A DNA stretch of 5,302 nucleotides. It comes from an uncultured Actinomycetes bacterium. Lineage in GTDB: Bacteria; Actinomycetota; Actinomycetes; Nanopelagicales; Nanopelagicaceae. Where the stretch lies: contig CAIXDY010000151.1 of NCBI GenBank assembly GCA_903918325.1, positions 1-5,302 of the forward strand, read 5' to 3'. Position 1 is the stretch's first letter, and every line of letters starts with the position of its first letter. Both the position numbers and the translations under genes were made by a program. The notes below the pieces were generated by a model. That model was not told the origin of the DNA. It saw only the letters and a list, made by a program, of their open reading frames with translations, and ran no database searches. Of this stretch, positions 1 through 5,302 are shown piece after piece.

Positions 1-3000
1 GCAACAGTTCCAACCCCAACTTCGGCAACTAATTTAACGTGGACGCGTGCATTTTTATTGGCATTTTTTAAGTCGTGAATTAACTGTGCAAGATCCTCGA
101 TGGAATAAATATCATGATGAGGTGGTGGCGAGATTAGCCCCACACCTGGAGTTGAATAACGAACTTTGGCAATCCATGGATACACCTTGTTACCTGGAAG
201 TTGACCACCCTCGCCTGGCTTTGCTCCTTGTGCAATTTTAATTTGAATATCATCGGCATTTACAAGGTAATCACTTGTTACACCGAAACGTCCAGAAGCA
301 ACTTGCTTAATTGAAGATCGTTTTGAATCACCATTAGCCATAGGCAGGAAACGTTCTGGATCTTCGCCACCTTCACCAGTATTAGATTTTCCACCTAAGC
401 GGTTCATTGCAATGGCTAAAGTTTCATGAACTTCTTGTGAAACTGAGCCATACGACATCGCACCAGTAGAAAAACGTTTGATAATTTCTGAAGCTGATTC
501 AACGTCATCAATTAAAATGGCTGGGCGCACACTTTCATTAAATTCAAAGAGGCCGCGCAAAGTCATGAGTCGGGTGCTGTGCTCATTTACTCGGCCGGTG
601 TAGCGTTTGAAAATGTCATACCGCTTGGTGCGAGTTGAGTGCTGCAAAGTGAAGACGGTTTCTGGATCAAATAAGTGCGGCTCACCTTCGCGGCGCCATT
701 GGTACTCTCCGCCAATTGGTAAGCGCTTGGTTCCCGGAACTTCTCCCCCAGGTGGATATGCAATGTGGTGACGGGCAATAGTTTCTTTAGCAATGACATC
801 AAGTGAGACGCCACCCAGACGTGATGTTGTGCCAGCGAAATATTCGTCGATAACTTCTTGGCTCAAACCAATTGCTTCAAATACTTGTGCGCCGGTGTAG
901 GAAGCAATGGTGCTAATGCCCATCTTGGACATCACTTTCAATACACCTTTACCCAAAGACTTAATGAGATTACGCACGGCTTTCTCAGGAGTAATTCCAG
1001 TAATGACGCCTTGAAGAACTAAATCTTCGGCCGATTCCATAGCTAAATATGGGTTTACTGCAGCAGCACCATAGCCAATTAAAAGCGCAACGTGGTGCAC
1101 TTCGCGTACATCACCGGCCTCAATTACCAAACCAACTTTGGTGCGAGTTTTTTCGCGAATCAAATGGTGGTGAACCGCCGACGTTAACAATAAGGATGGA
1201 ATTGCTGCTTCTTCAGCATCGGCATCACGATCTGAAAGAACAATTATTCGTGCACCATCATTGATAGCTTGCGAAACTTCTGCGCGGATTTCATCGATGC
1301 GATTGCGTAGAGCTTCGCCGCCACCAGCTACATAGAAGAGACCACGGATAACGTATGCGCCTAGACCTGGGTGATCGCCATCGGCATTAACATGAATAAT
1401 CTTTGCAAGTTCATCATTATCAATAACTGGGAATGCAAGCGATATTTGGCGACAACTAGATGGGCCTGGGTCAAGCAGATTATGTTCAGGGCCCATAGAG
1501 GTACCAAGACTTGTAACTAATTCTTCGCGGATTGCATCTAGTGGAGGGTTAGTCACTTGCGCAAATAACTGGGAAAAATAATCGAAAATTAAACGAGACT
1601 TCTCTGATAGCGCGGCAATCGGCGTATCGGTTCCCATAGATCCAAGAGGTTCCATTGCATTTTTAGCCATCGGTGTGATCAGAATTCGTAGATCTTCTTC
1701 GGTATAACCAAATGCACGTTGACGTCGAACAACTGATGAGTGCGGATAAACAATGTGTTCACGCGCTGGTAGTTCATTTAATCTCACTATTCCGGCATGT
1801 AACCAATCTCCATATGGCGCAGCATTAGCTAACTGATCTTTGATTTCATCATCTTCGATAATGCGACCGGCTTCGATATCAACTAAGAACATTTTGCCCG
1901 GCTGCAAGCGGCCTTTACGAGCAATATTTTCTGCGGGAATATCTAAAACACCTACTTCGGAGGCGAGAACTACCAGACCATCGTTTGTAACCCAGAAACG
2001 TGAAGGGCGAAGACCATTTCTATCGAGCACGGCGCCGACTTGGTGACCATCAGTAAAAGTCACACACGCTGGACCATCCCACGGCTCCATAAGTGAGGCA
2101 TGGAACTCATAAAACTCGCGTCGGTTTTGTGGCATGGTTTCATGGTTTTCCCAAGCCTCAGGAATCATCATTAACACTGCATGAGGCAGCGAGCGTCCAC
2201 CTAAATACAAAAGTTCTAAAACTTCGTCAAAGGATGCAGAATCACTGCCTGACATTTCAACGATTGGGAATAAGCGTTTAAGGTCACCGGGAATGACATC
2301 ACTTTCCAACAGTGATTCACGGGCACGCATCCAGTTGCGATTTCCTTTAACGGTATTGATTTCACCATTATGCGCAATAAATCGATATGGGTGAGCTAGC
2401 GGCCACGAAGGAAAAGTGTTTGTTGAAAAACGTGAGTGCACAAGTGCAAGCGGTGAAACCACGCGCTCATCAGATAAATCAGGGAAAAACTCCTCTAGCT
2501 GACCAGTTGTTAACATTCCCTTATAGACAATTGTTTGTGATGACAATGATGGGAAGTAAAGCTTCAATCCATGTTCGGCACGTTTACGCAGACAAAAAGC
2601 TAAACGATCCAGCGTTAAATCTTTTTCACCATTTGCTCCGGCAATAAAAATCTGTTGGAAGTTCGGCATGACAGATAGCGCTGTTTTTCCAAGCGATGTT
2701 GAATTAATTGGCAGATCACGCCAACCCAAAACAACAAGACCTTCTTCTTTAGCAATTTTTTCAACTGCAGCTTTTATCTCCGCGCCTTGTTCGACAAATG
2801 CGATTCCGGTTGCATAAGCCCCGGCTGGGGGCAATGCAAACTCAGTCACATCTTGATAGAACTTGTCCGGAACTCTGATAAGAATTCCTGCGCCATCGCC
2901 GCTGTCTGGTTCAGCTCCAGATGCACCACGGTGTTCAAGATTGCGAAGTGCGGTGAGCGCTTTTTCAACAATTTCATGTGTTGCTACTTTGTTAAGCGTT

Positions 3001-3086
3001 GCCACCATTGCAACACCGCATGCATCATGTTCTTGCGCAGGGTCGTAGAGACCTTGTGCATGCGGGTAATTGGAAGGCAAAGCCAT
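1..3086 (-). CDS. gltB: Glutamate synthase (GOGAT) large/alpha subunit, 3' end cut off by window edge
   Basis: GltB hydrolyses glutamine and channels the ammonia to 2-oxoglutarate, giving two glutamates; GltD supplies electrons from NAD(P)H. The frame is open for 1028 codons without a stop or frameshift; the family is about 1500 residues. The class-II glutaminase domain spans about 23-425: catalytic Cys23 in HDACGVA after a 22-residue propeptide, Arg53 in RNLEHRG, Asn240-Gly241 in HNGEINT, and Asp282 in SGSDSASFDEV. The central domain follows (about 470-760, with KVMSKMGIS). The FMN/synthase domain begins near 830, with GAMSYGS at 875, GEGGEDPER at 904, KPGEGGQLPG at 956 and SPPPHHDIYS at 986. 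The 3Fe-4S cysteines and GXGXG domain would lie beyond the left edge. The start is firm: AGGAG stands 10 bases upstream (3097-3101), an in-frame TAA at 3111-3113 rules out longer forms, and the next ATG lies past the catalytic Cys. Confidence 0.97.
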   Translation of the reverse strand, partial: MALPSNYPHAQGLYDPAQEHDACGVAMVATLNKVATHEIVEKALTALRNLEHRGASGAEPDSGDGAGILIRVPDKFYQDVTEFALPPAGAYATGIAFVEQGAEIKAAVEKIAKEEGLVVLGWRDLPINSTSLGKTALSVMPNFQQIFIAGANGEKDLTLDRLAFCLRKRAEHGLKLYFPSLSSQTIVYKGMLTTGQLEEFFPDLSDERVVSPLALVHSRFSTNTFPSWPLAHPYRFIAHNGEINTVKGNRNWMRARESLLESDVIPGDLKRLFPIVEMSGSDSASFDEVLELLYLGGRSLPHAVLMMIPEAWENHETMPQNRREFYEFHASLMEPWDGPACVTFTDGHQVGAVLDRNGLRPSRFWVTNDGLVVLASEVGVLDIPAENIARKGRLQPGKMFLVDIEAGRIIEDDEIKDQLANAAPYGDWLHAGIVRLNELPAREHIVYPHSSVVRRQRAFGYTEEDLRILITPMAKNAMEPLGSMGTDTPIAALSEKSRLIFDYFSQLFAQVTNPPLDAIREELVTSLGTSMGPEHNLLDPGPSSCRQISLAFPVIDNDELAKIIHVNADGDHPGLGAYVIRGLFYVAGGGEALRNRIDEIRAEVSQAINDGARIIVLSDRDADAEEAAIPSLLLTSAVHHHLIREKTRTKVGLVIEAGDVREVHHVALLIGYGAAAVNPYLAMESAEDLVLQGVITGITPEKAVRNLIKSLGKGVLKVMSKMGISTIASYTGAQVFEAIGLSQEVIDEYFAGTTSRLGGVSLDVIAKETIARHHIAYPPGGEVPGTKRLPIGGEYQWRREGEPHLFDPETVFTLQHSTRTKRYDIFKRYTGRVNEHSTRLMTLRGLFEFNESVRPAILIDDVESASEIIKRFSTGAMSYGSVSQEVHETLAIAMNRLGGKSNTGEGGEDPERFLPMANGDSKRSSIKQVASGRFGVTSDYLVNADDIQIKIAQGAKPGEGGQLPGNKVYPWIAKVRYSTPGVGLISPPPHHDIYSIEDLAQLIHDLKNANKNARVHVKLVAEVGVGTV

Positions 3087-3096
3087 GGTGGTAGAG

Positions 3097-3101
3097 CTCC
3101 T
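3097..3101 (-). promoter_or_regulatory. Ribosome binding site of gltB
   Basis: AGGAG on the minus strand, 10 bases before the ATG at 3084-3086. It is the strongest Shine-Dalgarno match among the starts visible in the window and, with the in-frame TAA just upstream, fixes the gltB start. Confidence 0.8.
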
Positions 3102-3130
3102 GTTGTCAGATTAATAAATTGCGGGACAAC
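3102..3130. repeat. Short inverted repeat in the gltB leader (GTTGTC / GACAAC)
   Basis: Perfect 6-base arms at 3102-3107 and 3125-3130 enclose a 17-base AT-rich centre. The arm nearer gltB abuts the AGGAG ribosome binding site, so a bound protein or a weak RNA hairpin here could affect gltB expression. The pairing does not extend beyond 6 bases in either direction, and arms this short can occur by chance. The repeat is seen in the sequence; a regulatory role is speculative. Confidence 0.25.
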
Positions 3131-3187
3131 CTTGGCCCTTGTAATGCTGGCAAAGCGTAGCAACAAAGCAGGTTAATCGAGAAGAAT

Positions 3188-3895
3188 TTATAGCCCCGAA
3201 AGGTGGGCCAATTGACCAATCCCTGCAGTGATGAGCATGCCTAAACACCCACCCAGAATTACGCGAATGGTTGGTACGAGCACCTTTGAGCCTGCAATGC
3301 GCGCGCTGACGATGCCAGTTATCAGCAAGCCGATAACCGTAAAACCGACAATGCTCCAAGCCTTGGCACCAAGGGTAGGAGCAAATGCTCCAAGAAATGG
3401 AACTGCACCACCTGCAGTAAAACTCAAAGCTGAAGCGATCGATGCTTGCACTGGTCGGGCTTTGGTATGTGGGTGTTGCCCTAACTCATCACGCAAGTGT
3501 GCAGCTAGTGGATCCTTCTTATGCATTTCAACTGCAACGGTCATTGCTAACTCTGGCGTGAGACCGCGTTCAATATAAATGTGTTGAAGTTCAATCAACT
3601 CACCTTCAGGATCAGCGGCTAAATGTTGCATCTCCAATAAGCGATCAGATTCTTCAACATCATTTTGAGAACGAACTGAAACATATTCCCCAACTGCCAT
3701 TGACATTGCACCTGCAGAAATTCCTGCTAGGCCGGCAGTGACAAGAAAATTATTATTTCCAGATGCGGCAACACCAATCATCAATGATGCTGTTGCAACT
3801 AATCCATCATTTGCACCGAGAACGGCGGCACGCAACCAGCCCGCACGATGTGTGCGGTGATGCAGATTTCGCTTGTATACCTCTTCGAGTGTCAT
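3188..3895 (-). CDS. VIT1/CCC1-family Fe(II)/Mn(II) transporter
   Basis: A 235-residue membrane protein of the VIT (vacuolar iron transporter)/CCC1 family, whose members move ferrous iron or manganese out of the cytoplasm. The length is normal for bacterial members. The family start is clear: WLRAAVLGANDGLVATASL at 20-38, with Asp30 in the first membrane helix, then AGAMSMAVGEYVSVRSQ at 61-77, with Met64, Met66 and Glu70. About five membrane segments are visible, near 21-45, 50-74, 150-172, 178-200 and 208-232. Between segments two and three is a charged, Glu-rich stretch (about 78-145, including Glu99, Glu102, Glu109, Glu123-Met124 and Glu137), which matches the cytosolic metal-binding domain of the family. 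The ATG is the first possible start after the lgt stop, which is in the same frame, and AGGTAGG lies about 9 bases upstream. The gene begins 21 bases after lgt, so co-transcription is likely. Which metal it carries cannot be told from sequence. Confidence 0.92.
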   Translation of the reverse strand: MTLEEVYKRNLHHRTHRAGWLRAAVLGANDGLVATASLMIGVAASGNNNFLVTAGLAGISAGAMSMAVGEYVSVRSQNDVEESDRLLEMQHLAADPEGELIELQHIYIERGLTPELAMTVAVEMHKKDPLAAHLRDELGQHPHTKARPVQASIASALSFTAGGAVPFLGAFAPTLGAKAWSIVGFTVIGLLITGIVSARIAGSKVLVPTIRVILGGCLGMLITAGIGQLAHLSGL

Positions 3896-3916
3896 GCCTA
3901 TGAGCCTACCTGAAAC

Positions 3917-4723
3917 TCACACCGCTTTCTTTGATTGTGAGAGCAGTGTCACTCCAGCGGCAATACCTACGAGCAAACTAACCCAAATATTTAGACGCAA
4001 ACCAAGAATCGTGTGAGCGGTATCGATCCGCAAAGATTCAATACCTAGACGTCCAATGCAGTAACCCAGAATGTATGCAGAAAAAACTTGGCCGGATTTC
4101 AAGCCCTTTCCATACTTAATCAGTACGAAAGCCAGCAATGCACACCAGATGGATTCATAGAGAAAAGTTGGATGAAATGTTTCAAAAGCGGCATAACCAC
4201 TGGGGCGAAATTGCAACGGAACTTCTAGCGCCCATGGAGCTTTTAATGGCCGCCCAAAAAGTTCAACGTTAAACCAATTGCCAAATCGTCCGATTGCTTG
4301 AGCAAAAAGAACTCCAGGGGCAAGTGCATCGAGAAAAAGTAAAAAATGAGGTAACTCAATCTTTTGTGCGATTTGGCGGTAACGAAACCAAGCTGCCAAT
4401 GCACCAAGGGAGATCGCACCCCAAATTCCTAGTCCACCCTCCCAAATCTTGAAAGCATCGAGTGGGTGTCCGCCATTTCCAAAGTAGGCATCTGGAGAAG
4501 TAATGACGTGATAAATGCGTCCACCAATGATTCCAAAAGGAACGGCAAGAATTGCAACGTCGGAAACTACCGATTTTCCATTGTCGGTAACTGAGCGAAA
4601 ACGTTTATCGCCTAACCAAATGGCAATAGCTATTCCAGTGATAATGCAGAGCGCGTAAAGGTGAAAAGTAAACGGGCCGAACTCCAACGCCGAAACTGTT
4701 GGCGATGGAATTGACCGAATCAA
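3917..4723 (-). CDS. lgt: Phosphatidylglycerol:prolipoprotein diacylglyceryl transferase
   Basis: Lgt transfers diacylglycerol from phosphatidylglycerol to the lipobox cysteine of prolipoproteins at the cytoplasmic membrane, the first step of lipoprotein maturation. The protein has 268 residues and about seven hydrophobic segments (near 17-38, 53-72, 95-115, 127-146, 189-205, 213-228, 246-262). The family signature is intact: GRFGNWFNVELFGRP at 145-159, with Arg146, Asn149, Glu154 and Gly157 matching E. coli Arg143, Asn146, Glu151 and Gly154. Tyr23 matches E. coli Tyr26, and Arg232 is the likely match of Arg239. Trp101 in GLGIWGA stands where E. coli has His103, as I recall for actinobacterial Lgt proteins. 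The start is TTG. It is chosen because the stop of the upstream gene lies in frame just one codon before it, and the IPSP segment at 5-8 is typical of the actinobacterial N-terminus. AGAGG at 4735-4739 is a modest ribosome binding site 11 bases away, so coupling to the upstream gene is likely. Confidence 0.97.
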   Translation of the reverse strand: MIRSIPSPTVSALEFGPFTFHLYALCIITGIAIAIWLGDKRFRSVTDNGKSVVSDVAILAVPFGIIGGRIYHVITSPDAYFGNGGHPLDAFKIWEGGLGIWGAISLGALAAWFRYRQIAQKIELPHFLLFLDALAPGVLFAQAIGRFGNWFNVELFGRPLKAPWALEVPLQFRPSGYAAFETFHPTFLYESIWCALLAFVLIKYGKGLKSGQVFSAYILGYCIGRLGIESLRIDTAHTILGLRLNIWVSLLVGIAAGVTLLSQSKKAV

Positions 4724-4726
4724 TTG

Positions 4727-5302
4727 TTAACCGGCCTCTACAGCCGTACGGAACTCATCTAAGAGGAAAGAGGAGTTCTTTCGTTCCCACAATTTTCCAT
4801 TAATGAATACCGTTGGAGTTCCTTTAACATTGTATTTTGGCATGGAGTCATAAGCCGCTTTTACTTGGTCAAGTTTAGATGCTTTGTTGACGCAATCTGT
4901 GAAGCTTTTTGAAGTCAACCCAACATACTTACCAATTTTTAGAAGATTCGTACTTGTCCAAAAACCTGAGTTTTCGAGTGCAGGTTGAACCATGTACACC
5001 GCTTTGTGAAAGTCTAAATAGTGACCTTCATCTGCTGCACAAAATTCTGCATTTGCTGCAGAAATTGATTCATTTCCAAGAAATGAAAGTACATGGTAGG
5101 TGACTTTAGCTTTATTGGTGCGAACTAATTCATCGATGTAGGCACCATTAGCTTGTTCAAAGTTATTGCAAATTGGGCACTGTGGATCTTCCCAAAGATC
5201 AATTGCCTTTGTGGCAGTTGAAGCAAGAGTGATTCCAGAACCATTAGCTGGATCAACTGTGGCTGCAATTGCGCCACCTTGTTTGAAACCATTTAAAGCG
5301 GC
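4727..5302 (-). CDS. DsbA-like thiol:disulfide oxidoreductase (thioredoxin_4 type), 5' end cut off by window edge
   Basis: The frame is open from the right edge, giving the last 191 residues; numbering here starts at the edge. LWEDPQCPICNNFE at 36-49 carries the CPIC active site (Cys42, Cys45) after the first thioredoxin strand, and VKGTPTVFINGK at 159-170 is the cis-proline loop (Pro163). The helical insertion between them (AANAEFCAADEGHYLDFHKA) is typical of the DsbA/thioredoxin_4 group. Two more cysteines, Cys88 and Cys137, are placed like the second, structural disulfide I recall for the mycobacterial DsbA homologue. Such proteins are exported or membrane-anchored and make or shuffle disulfides outside the cytoplasm. 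The signal or anchor segment would lie beyond the right edge. A GTG at 4997-4999 could be misread as the start, but that would drop the CPIC site. The gene ends 3 bases before lgt. The substrates are unknown. Confidence 0.9.
   Translation of the reverse strand, partial: AALNGFKQGGAIAATVDPANGSGITLASTATKAIDLWEDPQCPICNNFEQANGAYIDELVRTNKAKVTYHVLSFLGNESISAANAEFCAADEGHYLDFHKAVYMVQPALENSGFWTSTNLLKIGKYVGLTSKSFTDCVNKASKLDQVKAAYDSMPKYNVKGTPTVFINGKLWERKNSSFLLDEFRTAVEAG

Larger units (their letters stand above)
3087..3187 (-). promoter_or_regulatory. gltB leader / spacer between the VIT gene and gltB
   Basis: This 101-base spacer is the only sizeable non-coding stretch in the window. Seen directly: an AT-rich patch at 3111-3120, a 6-base inverted repeat around it, and AGGAG at 3097-3101 placed correctly for gltB. 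I see no GC-rich hairpin followed by a T run, so transcription from the VIT gene could continue into gltB. Possible promoter elements are weak. TTGTTG at 3161-3166 lies 17 bases from TACAAG at 3138-3143, and TAATCT at 3108-3113 fits the loose TANNNT -10 pattern but lacks a good -35 and would start transcription almost at the ribosome binding site. No clear GlnR-type box was seen by eye. That this region controls gltB is inferred from its position. Confidence 0.35.

Noticed and set aside
587..814. A 75-codon minus-strand frame inside gltB
   Set aside because: It is out of frame with the continuous GltB reading frame, which is itself intact here, so it is neither a separate gene nor a sign of a frameshift.
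1..3086. Possible frameshift or decay of gltB
   Set aside because: Translating from 3086 to the left edge gives 1028 codons with no stop and all expected motifs in order, ending in the conserved KLVAEVGVGTV segment of the synthase domain.
3138..3166. Possible terminator hairpin after the VIT gene
   Set aside because: TTGT/TGCT on one side can pair with AGCA/ACAA on the other only with a two-base bulge, the stem is AT-rich and no T run follows.
2787..3176. A 129-codon open frame on the plus strand
   Set aside because: It lies opposite the well-supported N-terminal glutaminase domain of gltB, runs into the gltB leader, is rich in scattered Cys and shows no recognisable domain. It is a chance frame.
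3228..3578. A 116-codon open frame on the plus strand
   Set aside because: It is antisense to the C-terminal half of the VIT transporter gene and its translation resembles no family; the minus-strand protein explains the sequence.
4721..4729. TAA-CAA-TTG resembling the viral stop-readthrough context (stop-CAR-YYA)
   Set aside because: The last codon does not match the consensus, the signal is known from eukaryotic systems, and TTG is fully explained as the lgt start.
5027..5072. Repeated tctgc/ttgctgc words near the right edge
   Set aside because: They are Ala-rich codons (GCA GCA) within the DsbA-like coding frame and form no regular repeat unit.

Overview
The window looks like ordinary chromosomal DNA from a low-GC actinobacterium (mid-40s percent GC, estimated by eye). 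All four genes lie on the minus strand. In transcription order (right to left) they are a DsbA-type thiol oxidoreductase (5' end cut by the window edge), lgt, a VIT/CCC1-family iron/manganese transporter, and gltB, the large subunit of glutamate synthase (3' end cut by the window edge). The Lgt and GltB sequences read as actinobacterial in style: the 'GLGIWGA' segment of Lgt, the short 'QGLYDP..EHDACGV' N-terminus of GltB, and the dsbA-like/lgt/gltB neighbourhood itself. Combined with the AT-leaning codon use this suggests a genome-streamlined, possibly freshwater (Nanopelagicales/acI-like) actinobacterium. That placement is inference.

Right part (5302-3188): three tightly packed genes, probably one transcript. 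The DsbA-like gene ends 3 bases before the TTG start of lgt, and lgt ends 21 bases before the VIT gene. All three share one reading frame and are separated only by stop codons. DsbA and Lgt both act in envelope biogenesis (extracytoplasmic disulfide chemistry and lipoprotein lipidation). The VIT protein is an integral membrane metal exporter or sequestration protein.

Middle (3187-3087): a 101-base spacer, the only non-coding stretch of any size. It has no convincing terminator. It holds an AT-rich patch, a short inverted repeat and the ribosome binding site of gltB.

Left part (3086-1): an uninterrupted frame of 1028 codons of GltB, covering the glutaminase domain, the central domain and the first part of the FMN-binding synthase domain. 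The remaining roughly 480-500 residues, including the iron-sulfur cysteines and the GXGXG domain, and any gltD, lie outside the window. With GltD the enzyme makes glutamate from glutamine and 2-oxoglutarate.

I found no RNA gene, mobile element, CRISPR array or candidate for a new biological system. The window is almost entirely explained by four recognisable housekeeping-type genes.
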